A stretch of 62,325 bases of DNA from Candidatus Shapirobacteria bacterium (GTDB lineage Bacteria > Patescibacteria > Microgenomatia > UBA12405), in the NCBI GenBank assembly GCA_028710865.1, contig JAQTUF010000006.1, positions 1 to 62,325 of the forward strand, read 5' to 3'. Below the pieces are notes generated by a model. The model searched no databases, had not been told where the DNA came from, and saw only the letters and a list, made by a program, of their open reading frames with translations. Positions 15,194 through 24,609 of the stretch are shown one piece after another. Within the stretch, counting starts at the first letter, position 1; each line of letters starts with the position of its first letter. The position numbers were made by a program, and so were the translations under genes.

Positions 15194-16639
15194 TTACCTT
15201 AATCTAAAAATTAGGTTTGAGTTAATAGTAGTATCTAAATAATAATATCGAGAGATAAAATCATCCAATTGGGTAAAAGGTCTATCGGACATAGGTGAAT
15301 AAACTATGAATTTTGGTAAATGAATTTTTATATCAGATAAAGTTTGAGAATAACCATTAAAATCGACAATGTGGTAGGCAACAGTATATCGGCCAGGAGG
15401 AAGACGATTGGATAGAGCATAAATATAAGGCTGATCTCCCCAAATGAAAATTCGATCTTGAGGATTTGAATTTTTATCAATAAATTCAGAAATCTGATAA
15501 ATAGAATTAATATCTTGTCCAAAAAATTGATGAAAAGTAGTAATGGAACCAGATAAATAAAAACTTTGATAGTAAGAAAAAACTGGATAAGTATAAAATT
15601 TGTATTTTTTGATAACTAAAAATAATGAAAAGAAACAAAGAAGAACTAAAATTTGATTTTTTAAATTTTTAAAATTAAAAATAATTGGTAAAATAAGACA
15701 AAAAGGTGGAATAACTTGAATTAGATAATGAGGATAAGGACGAGTGGATAAAAGAGCTCCAAAAATAGTGGCACCAAACCAAAATAAAATAAAGGATAAT
15801 TTAGAATCAATAATTTTTCTGATCTTTAAGAAAAAAATTAGTAACCAAAAAATTAATAAAATAATAAGCCTAACTACCAAACCACCACTACTAGCAGGAG
15901 CTGTTTGGGTACCAGTCGCCCACGATGAAAGATAAGAGAAATTTTGAAGTAGGGCAGAATTTAAAAATAAAAGAAAAGCGCCTTTAATAGCAAAATAAAT
16001 TCCAAAAATTATAGTTGGAAGGATAAACCCAATTCCAAAAATAAATAATTTTAAAAAAACTGACCAAAAGTGAGTTTTTAAAATTTTTAAATTAGTTAAA
16101 ATCAACCAAAGAAATAAAAAACCAAATTCAATAAAAACTGGTACCTTAATGGTAAAAGCAAGACCGAGTAAAAGTCCAGACCAGAGATAATTGATATTTT
16201 TTTTGGCAGTTAAAAAAACTAAAAAAGCGGCAATTGTAGGTAATAACATAAAGATCTCAGCATTGGCAATATTACCCTCTAAAAGCGGGATAGAGGTTAA
16301 AATTACAAAAATAAAAGTAATAATTTTACTAATTTTTTGATTAATAAATTGAAGAGCTAAACGATAAAAACAATAAACAGTAGGGATCATAAATAGAGTA
16401 AGTAAAAGACGAAATCCAAATACGGTTTGGGAAACAGCCGCTAAATAATAAAGTGTAGGTGGTTTATTATCATGAATTTGAGAATAAATAATTAAACCTT
16501 TTCTAATGGCCTGACCTAGAGTTAAATAAATACCTTCGTCACCATACCAATAAGGTTCAAAGAGTGAAGGAAGCCGTAAAATTATGAAAACAGCAGCTAG
16601 AATAAACCAATATTTGTACTTAATAATTAGCTTTGACAT
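15194..16639 (-). CDS. GT-C membrane glycosyltransferase (ArnT/PMT-like, GT39/GT83 type)
   Basis: A 481-aa protein with about 10-12 membrane spans. The first periplasmic loop holds YGDEGIYL (acidic pair at Asp34-Glu35) and then IHDNKPPTLYYLAAV, the hallmark of polyprenyl-phosphate-sugar-dependent GT-C enzymes. A ~100-residue soluble C-terminal domain has FIWGDQPYIYALSNR. The enzyme would transfer a sugar from a lipid-P donor to a surface acceptor. It is in one operon with the membrane GT2 and the WecA-like gene. Acceptor unknown. Confidence 0.88.
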   Translation of the reverse strand: MSKLIIKYKYWFILAAVFIILRLPSLFEPYWYGDEGIYLTLGQAIRKGLIIYSQIHDNKPPTLYYLAAVSQTVFGFRLLLTLFMIPTVYCFYRLALQFINQKISKIITFIFVILTSIPLLEGNIANAEIFMLLPTIAAFLVFLTAKKNINYLWSGLLLGLAFTIKVPVFIEFGFLFLWLILTNLKILKTHFWSVFLKLFIFGIGFILPTIIFGIYFAIKGAFLLFLNSALLQNFSYLSSWATGTQTAPASSGGLVVRLIILLIFWLLIFFLKIRKIIDSKLSFILFWFGATIFGALLSTRPYPHYLIQVIPPFCLILPIIFNFKNLKNQILVLLCFFSLFLVIKKYKFYTYPVFSYYQSFYLSGSITTFHQFFGQDINSIYQISEFIDKNSNPQDRIFIWGDQPYIYALSNRLPPGRYTVAYHIVDFNGYSQTLSDIKIHLPKFIVYSPMSDRPFTQLDDFISRYYYLDTTINSNLIFRLR

Positions 16640-16656
16640 CTAATTTATAATAACAG

Positions 16657-18165
16657 TTATTTAGTAATTTTTTTGGCAGTGGTTTTATATTCCAAACGCT
16701 TACCAAAAAAAAGTCGAGTATGTGATTGAAGCCCAGGTAAAACTGACATAGTTAGAGTAGCAATAGGCATTAAAGGCCATTGAAGAATATTTTTAATAAT
16801 ATTTTTAAAACCTTTTTTTTGACAGTTTGGTCTTAATTTCCAATCTAAAATGATTAGTGTAGTCAGAGGAATAAGACAAATTGTTAAGATTATATTAGAA
16901 ATACGAGGTAGATTGTAACCAAAGGTAGTTTGAAAAAATTTGGGATTTAATATAACCGGCAATGAAGTTCCTAAAGTCAAGATAAACCAATTACTAGACC
17001 AAATAAGATGGGTTTGAATAAGTTTAAAAATACGTAAACCTCTAGTTATTAGAGGAATTTCTTTGTGGATACGGGCTTGTTCGATAGCATAAGGAATATC
17101 AGTGGCTCCCCAAGCATGACGAATACATTGGGAATAACGATTTTTGAGGGCAGAAAAATAATTTTTACCAGCGGGAGCATCAACAATGGTAGGTAAAAAA
17201 ATCGGTTCAACAGCAGCTTTACCACTGGTAGCAAAAAATGCTTGAAGAAAAATATGCCAATCTTCTGGAATCATATCTGGATCCCAATAACCGCTTTGGT
17301 CAATTAATTTAAATGAGGAGGAATAACAAGAATAATTAAAAAATAAACCATCTGGCTCTTGAATATTGGCAATATGAATCACATTCCCTAAAGTCCCAGT
17401 AATTCTAATAAGAGAAGGTACTTGATTAATATTATTATGCCAAAAAATAGGTGATTGCCAAAAACGCTGATAACGTGATGGATTAGAGGCAAAATTATAG
17501 GTAAGAGCAGAAAAATATTTGGGATGGAAAATAGTATCAACGTCACAACTAGTTAAAGTTAAATTATTGATATCAAACTTGCGAGTATCGATGTAGTATT
17601 TTTTAAAATATTGAGCAGCAAAACGTTCGTTGGTGTGTTTGCCAGCAATTTCACCAGGAATATCAAAAGGATGTTCAGTAAATATTAGATTACCAAAAAT
17701 ATTTTTATATTTTTTAGAAAAATAGACCATAGTTTGATCATTATTTTCTTTGCCAGCGCGAGTTTCTTGAGCCAAAATTACTTGAATTTTTTTGAGGTCA
17801 ATATCAATTTGGGCGGCAAGACTGCCAACAGCCATTTCGATAACTTCAATCGGTTCTTTGTATGAAGAAATAATAACTACATGATTTATTTGCTTGTATT
17901 TAAGCCAAAATGACCTAAACTTTTGTTGAAATAGATCTAACCAATTGGTATTTTTGGCAAGATTAATTTTTGAATAACCAATAGTAGCTAAAATAGCTGA
18001 TTTAAAGGATTGATAGAGCCAATAGACTAAAAAAGTAATAACAAAATAAGCCACCAATTTGGGCACTAAAAAAGCCCCCCAAATAGGGAAAAGAATAGTC
18101 ATCCAAGCACAAAAACCAGGAATCATTTCCCAGAGACGATAGATTTTGGAATGTTTATTAACCAT
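16657..18165 (-). CDS. Membrane-associated family 2 glycosyltransferase
   Basis: A 502-aa membrane GT2 (Glyco_trans_2_3 type). Two N-terminal spans (~15-50), a cytosolic GT-A domain with VVIISSYKEP, the DxD in TSCDVD (Asp208/Asp210), PEDWHIF (ED at 301-302) and QCIRHAWG (a QxxRW-like motif at 346-352), then C-terminal spans (~375-470). QxxRW-type enzymes are usually processive or export-coupled (cellulose/hyaluronan synthase-like), but the motif is degenerate here, so processivity is uncertain. First gene of the minus-strand envelope operon, divergent from the nucleotidyltransferase gene. Confidence 0.87.
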   Translation of the reverse strand: MVNKHSKIYRLWEMIPGFCAWMTILFPIWGAFLVPKLVAYFVITFLVYWLYQSFKSAILATIGYSKINLAKNTNWLDLFQQKFRSFWLKYKQINHVVIISSYKEPIEVIEMAVGSLAAQIDIDLKKIQVILAQETRAGKENNDQTMVYFSKKYKNIFGNLIFTEHPFDIPGEIAGKHTNERFAAQYFKKYYIDTRKFDINNLTLTSCDVDTIFHPKYFSALTYNFASNPSRYQRFWQSPIFWHNNINQVPSLIRITGTLGNVIHIANIQEPDGLFFNYSCYSSSFKLIDQSGYWDPDMIPEDWHIFLQAFFATSGKAAVEPIFLPTIVDAPAGKNYFSALKNRYSQCIRHAWGATDIPYAIEQARIHKEIPLITRGLRIFKLIQTHLIWSSNWFILTLGTSLPVILNPKFFQTTFGYNLPRISNIILTICLIPLTTLIILDWKLRPNCQKKGFKNIIKNILQWPLMPIATLTMSVLPGLQSHTRLFFGKRLEYKTTAKKITK

Positions 18166-18218
18166 TTTCTTCCAAGTATTATACCAAGATAAAGATAAAC
18201 TAAGATAAAATAAGACAA

Positions 18219-18986
18219 ATGGAGTTATTAAGAGCGATTAAAAAAACAATTGATTATGCAAAAAGTTTTGATTGTCCTATAAATACTAAACAAATTAATG
18301 AAAGACTAATTTCAAAAAAAATTTATAAATTAGAAGAAGTACAAAAGGGATTGAAAAATTTTGTTGTTAACAATAAAAAAAATAGATGGCTAACAATAAA
18401 AGAAAAGAAAGCAATAAATTTAAGTAAATTAATAAAAAATAGATTTAAAGACATATTATTTTTAGGAATTTCTGGGTCAGTAGCAGCTGAATATCCAAAT
18501 GAAAAAGATGATATTGATTTGATGTTAATCACTAAAAAAAATAAACTATGGATGACCAGGTTTTGGCTGAGGTGGTTCATTTTTAAGAACAAAATCCCCC
18601 ATCGAAAATATGGACAAAAAGAAAATAAGAATGAATTTTGTTTTAATTTATGGTTGGATGAGGATGGATTGGTATTGCCAAAAAAAAGACAAAACTTAAG
18701 AAGTGCAGTAGATTTGATTATGTTAAAACCATTAATTAATAAGCAAAAAACTTATGAAAAATTCATACTGACAAATAGTTGGGTTAAAAAATATTTAGCA
18801 ACAGGATACAATAAATTAATTAATAGATCGTCAATGACAGATTGTAAAATCAAAGAAAAAAATAAAAAAAATAATTTTATGGACGGAATAATAAACAAAT
18901 TGTTTTTTTGGCCACAATATTGGTATATGGGGGGAAAAATAACTAACGAAAAAGTAAATTATCATCGAGCGTTTTTCCATAAGTGA
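18219..18986 (+). CDS. Nucleotidyltransferase-superfamily protein with N-terminal helical/wHTH region
   Basis: A 255-aa protein. Residues ~1-65 form a basic helical, winged-helix-like region. A pol-beta/MNT-type nucleotidyltransferase core follows: GISGSVAAEYP (GS at 86-87) and DDIDLML (Asp98 and Asp100). The C-terminal half (RFWLRWFIFKNKIPHRKYG and onward) is unassigned. A role in toxin-antitoxin or RNA/protein modification is possible but not shown. TAAAAT at 18206-18211 ends 7 nt before the ATG, so the mRNA is probably leaderless. Upstream of the DUF5667/PBP genes. Confidence 0.72.
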   Translation: MELLRAIKKTIDYAKSFDCPINTKQINERLISKKIYKLEEVQKGLKNFVVNNKKNRWLTIKEKKAINLSKLIKNRFKDILFLGISGSVAAEYPNEKDDIDLMLITKKNKLWMTRFWLRWFIFKNKIPHRKYGQKENKNEFCFNLWLDEDGLVLPKKRQNLRSAVDLIMLKPLINKQKTYEKFILTNSWVKKYLATGYNKLINRSSMTDCKIKEKNKKNNFMDGIINKLFFWPQYWYMGGKITNEKVNYHRAFFHK

Positions 18987-18999
18987 ATGATAGAATGTA

Positions 19000-19572
19000 A
19001 TGGTGTGGCAAAGAATTTTAAAAGTATCTTTTTTATTATTGGGATTGGTGATTTTGTATATATCTATAAGCCGAGCTAGTTTGGAAATGATGATCAGTGA
19101 TGAAAAAAAAAATAACCTAAGAAAAATACCAATAGAAACAGAAATGATAAATAGAGATGGAAACTGGGAAAAAATTAGTTATAAATTTCCAGAAACAAGA
19201 ACATTACCGTCTAGCCCTTTTTATTTTATAAAAAAAATAAGAAATTATTTATGGATAAGTTTTACAAAAAATTCAAACAATAAAGGTCAAATATTATTAT
19301 TGTTGGCTGATAAAAATATAGAAGAAGTAATATTGATGAGTGATCAAAAGGCTGATAAACAAATCATAATTAAAACTACAATAGAGGCAATTGATAAGTT
19401 AAAATTAGCTAGTACAGAATTAAAGAAAGATCAATCAAACCAAATTGAAAATCAACAAATTCAAACTCAAATTAATCAAGCTACTTATGTTTATAAAAAA
19501 ATTATTGAATCGCTTCAAATTGAAGAAAAGGAAAAAGAACAACTTACTAAGAGGTTGGAAGAAGTTTATTAG
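19000..19572 (+). CDS. DUF5667-like membrane-anchored protein
   Basis: A 190-aa protein with one N-terminal membrane segment (~6-24) and an extracellular helical domain. The phrase LPSSPFYFIKKIRNYLWISF followed by charged helices is the hallmark I associate with DUF5667 domains in Candidate Phyla genomes. The C-terminal ~60 residues are strongly coiled-coil (Q/E/K-rich). It precedes and overlaps the first penicillin-binding protein gene by ~50 nt, so a role in wall assembly is plausible. A TAGAAT box at 18991-18996 almost touches the start. Confidence 0.7.
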   Translation: MVWQRILKVSFLLLGLVILYISISRASLEMMISDEKKNNLRKIPIETEMINRDGNWEKISYKFPETRTLPSSPFYFIKKIRNYLWISFTKNSNNKGQILLLLADKNIEEVILMSDQKADKQIIIKTTIEAIDKLKLASTELKKDQSNQIENQQIQTQINQATYVYKKIIESLQIEEKEKEQLTKRLEEVY

Positions 19573-21715
19573 AAGAAAAATTGTTTGGATAGGATTAGTT
19601 CTAATAATAATAATTGTGGGAGGGGTAATAATGTATGTAGCGGCTGATATGCCAAATCCGATGAAATTATCTAGTGGAGAGTATGCCCAATCTTCTTATA
19701 TATTAGACCGAAACGGAAAACTGCTGTATGAAATATATGCTGACAAAAGAAGAACTCCAGTAAAATTGGCAGATATTTCTAATAGTCTTAAAGATGCAAC
19801 TTTGGCAATTGAAGATGTTAATTTTTATAAACATAATGGATTTGATGTAAAGGGTTTAATCAGAGGTTTATATAGAACAATAGTTCAAAAAAGATTACAA
19901 GGTGGTTCAACTTTGACTCAACAGTTGGTCAAAAATGCCTTATTAACACCAGAAAGAACAATTTCTAGAAAAATAAAAGAAGCTATTTTAACGATAGGAA
20001 CTGAAATAATGTATAGTAAAGATGAAATATTAGAAATGTATTTTAATCAAACTCCTTATGGAGGAACATTGTGGGGTGTTCAAGCAGCAGCTAATGGAAT
20101 TTTTAATAAAGATGTAAAAGATTTAACTTTGGCTGAATCAGCATTATTGGCGGGATTACCAGGATCACCGACAAAATACTCCCCCTTTACTCACCCTGAA
20201 GCAGCTAAAAATAGACAAGAATTAGTTTTAAACAGAATGTTGGAACTTAAAATGATAACTCAGGATGAATTTGAAAAGGCAAAAGCAGAAGAATTAAATT
20301 ACTACGTAAGTAAAACTGGAATTTTAGCTCCTCATTTTGTTTTTTATGTAAAAGAATTATTAGCAGAAAAATATGGAATTCAAAAATTAACTGAGGGTGG
20401 TTTAAAAATAACTACCAGTTTAGATTTAGATATCCAAAATATGGTTGAAGCATCAGTATCAGCTGAAGTAAGTAAGCTAAAAAATTATAAAGTAAGTAAT
20501 GGAGCAGCTATGGTAACTGAGCCAAAAACTGGCCAAATATTAGCGATGGTCGGATCAATCGATTATTTTTCTAGTGAAATTGATGGGAAATATAATGTGA
20601 CAACAGCGCTTAGACAACCTGGATCATCAATCAAACCACTAAATTATGCCGTAGGGATTGATACTGGAAAAATAACAGCAGCATCTATTGTTGATGATGA
20701 TCCTACTTGTTTTAGACAAGTAAATCAGGCTCCTTATTGTCCAACAAATTATGGTTACGCTTATCATGGAATCCAATCAATTAGAAATGCATTAGCAAAT
20801 TCATTAAATATTCCAGCGGTAAAGGTTTTAAAGGTAAATGGATTAGAAACCTTTGTGGCTTCAGCATCGGCGATGGGACTAGAGACTTTTAAAAATGCCT
20901 CAAATTATGGGCTATCTTTAACTTTAGGAGGTGGTGAAGTAACTATGAGTGATATGACAGTAGCTTATGGAGTCTTAGCTAATATGGGGATAAGACAAGA
21001 TTTAAATCCAATATTAAAAGTAGTTGATAAAAATGGAAAAATTTTGGAAGAGTATAAGTATGAAGCAGGGAAACGAGTAATGTCTCGAGAAACTGGGTTT
21101 ATAATTCAACAGATTTTATCTGATGATGGGGCTAGAAGTATGGTGTTTGGTAGTGGATCAATGTTAAATATTAAAAAACATCCAGAAGTAGCGGTGAAGA
21201 CAGGAACAACAAATGATATGAGAGATAATTGGACTATGGGTTATACCCAGGATTATGTAGTGGCTACTTGGGTAGGAAATAATGACAATTCTAAAATGGG
21301 AGGATTAGTTTCAGGAACTACTGGAGCAGCACCAATATGGAATAAAATAATGACTCAGTTATTAACTGATAAAGAAGTTAAAGAGCCAATCAGACCAGCT
21401 AATATTGTAGGGATGAATGTATGTAATTTGACGGGATTAGCTATCCCAGATGAAGGTTGTGATTCTCATTTTGAATATTTTAAAAAAGAGTTTTTACCAA
21501 ATAAACAAATTTCTTTAAGAGAGAATGTATTAATAAATAAAGATACTGGCCAAATTGTTCAAGAAGGTGAAAATATACCAAATGCTGAATGGCAAGAACA
21601 TACAGTTATTAAAGATATTACTGGAATAAATATTTGTCTTGACTGCCCACAGATTCAGACAATTGATGAAACTGGGCAAATAAAAAATGAAAAACCAATA
21701 GTAACAATAAATTAA
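19520..21715 (+). CDS. Bifunctional penicillin-binding protein 1A (first copy)
   Basis: A ~731-aa class A PBP that polymerises and cross-links peptidoglycan. It has a short basic cytosolic tail, a TM segment, a GT51 transglycosylase domain (IEDVNFYKHNGFD, GGSTLTQQLVKN, EMYFNQTPYGG), then a transpeptidase domain with the SxxK motif in PGSSIKPLNY, SLN in NSLNIP and KTGT in AVKTGTTNDM. The start is uncertain: an open frame reaches TTG 19445, with other starts at ATG 19487 and TTG 19520. I chose 19520 because it limits overlap with the preceding gene to 53 nt. A cysteine-containing C-terminal tail (CLDCPQ) follows the catalytic domain. The second copy starts 2 nt later. Confidence 0.93.
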   Translation: MKKRKKNNLLRGWKKFIRRKIVWIGLVLIIIIVGGVIMYVAADMPNPMKLSSGEYAQSSYILDRNGKLLYEIYADKRRTPVKLADISNSLKDATLAIEDVNFYKHNGFDVKGLIRGLYRTIVQKRLQGGSTLTQQLVKNALLTPERTISRKIKEAILTIGTEIMYSKDEILEMYFNQTPYGGTLWGVQAAANGIFNKDVKDLTLAESALLAGLPGSPTKYSPFTHPEAAKNRQELVLNRMLELKMITQDEFEKAKAEELNYYVSKTGILAPHFVFYVKELLAEKYGIQKLTEGGLKITTSLDLDIQNMVEASVSAEVSKLKNYKVSNGAAMVTEPKTGQILAMVGSIDYFSSEIDGKYNVTTALRQPGSSIKPLNYAVGIDTGKITAASIVDDDPTCFRQVNQAPYCPTNYGYAYHGIQSIRNALANSLNIPAVKVLKVNGLETFVASASAMGLETFKNASNYGLSLTLGGGEVTMSDMTVAYGVLANMGIRQDLNPILKVVDKNGKILEEYKYEAGKRVMSRETGFIIQQILSDDGARSMVFGSGSMLNIKKHPEVAVKTGTTNDMRDNWTMGYTQDYVVATWVGNNDNSKMGGLVSGTTGAAPIWNKIMTQLLTDKEVKEPIRPANIVGMNVCNLTGLAIPDEGCDSHFEYFKKEFLPNKQISLRENVLINKDTGQIVQEGENIPNAEWQEHTVIKDITGINICLDCPQIQTIDETGQIKNEKPIVTIN

Positions 21716-21717
21716 GG

Positions 21718-23973
21718 ATGAATTTATTACAAAAAATTGTAAAGATTTTAATCCAAATAGGTAGGCCTATTTTATGGTTACTAAAAAAAACGATCGATAT
21801 TTTAAAAAAATTTTCTGAAATTAAAGTTCCTAAGTTTAGGATAAAAATCCCCAAAATCAGGATTAAATTGTCTAAATTAAACCCAGTCAAACTTAAACTG
21901 CCAAAACTAAATATAAAAATACCAAAATTTAGTTTTAATAAATTTCACTTATTTAAAAAGAAAAAAATAAGAATAAACCTCTTAAAATTGGAAAAAAGAA
22001 AAATAAAATTTGTTTTTAGAAAAAAATTTTATATACCAACATTATTATTTATATTAATAATAAGTGGGTCAATTTATTTTTACTTCAAAATAATTAAAGA
22101 TTTACCAAATGTAAATTTAATTTATAGCCCACCAAATTTGTCGACTCAAATATTAGATAGAAATGGAAAAATACTTTATAAATTTTATCAAAATGAAAAC
22201 AGAACTTGGATCCCAATAGACAAGATACCAACAGATTTAATAGAAGCGACTTTGGCAATTGAGGATAAAAATTTTTTTGAACATCATGGATTATCAATAA
22301 AAGGTGTAATGACGGCAATAATATATAATTTTAAAAAAGACGGTCAAGATAAACCTCGAGGGGGTTCAACAATCACCCAACAATTGGTAAAAAATGTTTT
22401 TTTTAGTAACGAAAAAACATTGACAAGAAAGATAAAAGAAGCAGTTCTAACTTTGATGGTGGAGAGAAAAATGACTAAAAATGAGATTCTGGAAAGATAT
22501 TTAAATCAAGTTTCTTATGGCGGTGAAGCTTATGGAGTAGAAGAGGCTTCACAAAAATATTTTGGCAAACATGTGGGGGAATTAAAAACTGAAGAATCGG
22601 CTTATTTGGCTGGGTTGCCGGCAGCCCCAAGTTCTTATTCTCCTTATGGAAATAACCCAGAATTGGGATTGGCACGACAAAAACATGTAATTTCAGAAAT
22701 GGTATCAACTGGTTATTTAACTGAAGAAAAAGCAGCAAAATTATTAGAACAAAAGCTGACTATTAAAAATAACAATAAGATTATAGAAGCACCTCATTTT
22801 GTATTTTATGTAAAAAAATTATTAGAGGATCAAGGTTATACAAATTTTGAAAAACAAGGATTGGTAATTAAAACTAGTTTAGACTTGGATTTACAAAATA
22901 AGGCTCAAAAAATTGTTAAAGATGAAGTGTTAAAAAATAAAAATTTAAAAATATCAAATGGGGGAGCTTTGGTAATTGATGTAAAAACTGGAGATATTTT
23001 AGCTATGGTCGGGTCAGTTGATTATTATTCAAAAGAAATTGATGGAGAGGTTAATATAACAACAGCCTTACGACAACCAGGATCGTCAATAAAACCAATA
23101 AATTATTTACTGGCTTTGGAAAATAATTTTAGTTTAGCCTCAATAATAAGTGATAGTCCTGTAACTTATCCATCAACAAGCCCTGGGCAAAAACCATATA
23201 GCCCACAAAATTATAATGGTAAATATATGGGTGAAGTAACTTTAAGAACGGCTTTAGCCTCTTCTTTAAATATTCCATCAGTAAAACTGTTGGAAAAAAA
23301 TGGAGTTAGTAATATGATAGATTTGGCTGAAAGTATGGGAATAAATACGTGGGTTGATAGAAATAGATTTGGATTATCTTTGGCTTTAGGAAGTGGAGAA
23401 GTAAAAATGATTGAGTTGGCAGGGGCTTATAGTATCTTTGCTAATTTGGGAGAAAAGATAGAAATAAATCCAATTTTGGAAATTAAAAATTATTTGGGAG
23501 AGAATATTTATAAAAAAGAAATAGAAAAAAAGAATTTAATTAAACCAGAATATGCATATTTAATTGATAGTGCACTAAGTGATAACCAAGCTAGATCCCC
23601 TATTTTTGGAAATAATTCAAAATTGGTAATTCCAAAAAAAACGGTAGCAGTAAAAACTGGGACAACTAATAATTTAAAGGATAATTGGTGTATTGGCTGG
23701 ACACCAAGTTATTTGACAGTTTCTTGGGTGGGAAACAATGATAGTAGCCCAATGAGTTGGGTGGCTTCTGGAATAAGTGGAGCCACCCCAATATGGAATC
23801 AATTGACTAATTTGATTTTAAAAGACAAGATAAACGAAGAATGGCAAATACCAAATGGATTGGTCAAAAAAAATATTTGTGGACGAACAGAATGGGTGTT
23901 GGCGGGAAGTGAATTAAAAATTAACTGTCCAACTCCCAAACCAAGTGGAATACAAGAATTAGCAACTAATTAG
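21718..23973 (+). CDS. Bifunctional penicillin-binding protein 1A (second copy)
   Basis: A 751-aa paralogue of the preceding PBP with the same domain order: GT51 (IEDKNFFEHHGLS, GGSTITQQLVKN, ERYLNQVSYGG) and transpeptidase (PGSSIKPINY, SLNIPS, KTGTTNNL). It differs by a ~95-residue lysine/proline-rich cytosolic extension before the TM segment at ~103-122. The extension has a repeated K-[ILV]-P-K-hydrophobic pattern (KVPKFRIKIPKIRIK and relatives). The ATG follows the first PBP stop by 2 nt (AAGG upstream), so both are made from one transcript. Convergent 8-nt overlap with the next gene. Confidence 0.93.
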   Translation: MNLLQKIVKILIQIGRPILWLLKKTIDILKKFSEIKVPKFRIKIPKIRIKLSKLNPVKLKLPKLNIKIPKFSFNKFHLFKKKKIRINLLKLEKRKIKFVFRKKFYIPTLLFILIISGSIYFYFKIIKDLPNVNLIYSPPNLSTQILDRNGKILYKFYQNENRTWIPIDKIPTDLIEATLAIEDKNFFEHHGLSIKGVMTAIIYNFKKDGQDKPRGGSTITQQLVKNVFFSNEKTLTRKIKEAVLTLMVERKMTKNEILERYLNQVSYGGEAYGVEEASQKYFGKHVGELKTEESAYLAGLPAAPSSYSPYGNNPELGLARQKHVISEMVSTGYLTEEKAAKLLEQKLTIKNNNKIIEAPHFVFYVKKLLEDQGYTNFEKQGLVIKTSLDLDLQNKAQKIVKDEVLKNKNLKISNGGALVIDVKTGDILAMVGSVDYYSKEIDGEVNITTALRQPGSSIKPINYLLALENNFSLASIISDSPVTYPSTSPGQKPYSPQNYNGKYMGEVTLRTALASSLNIPSVKLLEKNGVSNMIDLAESMGINTWVDRNRFGLSLALGSGEVKMIELAGAYSIFANLGEKIEINPILEIKNYLGENIYKKEIEKKNLIKPEYAYLIDSALSDNQARSPIFGNNSKLVIPKKTVAVKTGTTNNLKDNWCIGWTPSYLTVSWVGNNDSSPMSWVASGISGATPIWNQLTNLILKDKINEEWQIPNGLVKKNICGRTEWVLAGSELKINCPTPKPSGIQELATN

Positions 23974-24607
23974 AATTAAGATGTTGAGCATAAATCCAAT
24001 AAATGGATTCAACTAGATGAGAAATGTCTTGTTTTTTGTCTAAATTAATTAAAATCAAAAGTTTTTTGCCAGGAAGATTAATTTGACTAAAATAATTAAA
24101 ATCAGTTTTGTCGGAAATAATTTCTTGGAAAGTTAATCCGACAGGTAGACTTATATTCAATAAACTTTTATCTGTTGGGGTAAGACTATTAATTTTTGAT
24201 TTAATTTCTTCAATTGATTGGTTTTGAAAAATTTTTGATTCATTTTGTTGCCAGATAAATTGATTGTCTGAATCATCAGCAATATAAAGAGAAATATTTT
24301 GGAAATCAGAAGAGATTAATTTTTGAATTTGATGGTCAAAATTATTATTTTTAGATTTAGAAATATTTATATTAGGGATATTTAAGGGTAAATTAAGACC
24401 AAATTTATGTGGTTGGTTTAAAAAATTTTTAATGGATCGGTAAGTCCAAAAAGATAAACTCAAACCAACAGTAAGAATAACAGAAATTATGATAAAACGG
24501 CGTTTTTTTTGAAGACGTTTTTTTTCTTTGGCTAAAATTTCTTCTTTAGTTTCAATAACTTCACCTGAGGGAAAAGTTTTTTTATTTTTATCGGGTTTTG
24601 GAAGCAT
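23966..24607 (-). CDS. Uncharacterised single-TM protein
   Basis: A 213-aa protein I do not recognise. A polar, highly charged N-terminus (~1-36) precedes one membrane span (~37-56) and an external, beta-rich domain of ~150 residues without known motifs. It is followed upstream by the PfkB gene at a 2-nt distance, so it is likely the last gene of the fba-pfkB transcription unit, though the functional link is unclear. Confidence 0.65.
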   Translation of the reverse strand: MLPKPDKNKKTFPSGEVIETKEEILAKEKKRLQKKRRFIIISVILTVGLSLSFWTYRSIKNFLNQPHKFGLNLPLNIPNINISKSKNNNFDHQIQKLISSDFQNISLYIADDSDNQFIWQQNESKIFQNQSIEEIKSKINSLTPTDKSLLNISLPVGLTFQEIISDKTDFNYFSQINLPGKKLLILINLDKKQDISHLVESIYWIYAQHLNSN

Positions 24608-24609
24608 AC

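Noticed and set aside
19445..19519. N-terminal extension of the first PBP1A frame
   Set aside because: It overlaps the preceding gene by up to 128 nt and adds only Lys/Leu-rich sequence; a later start is more likely.
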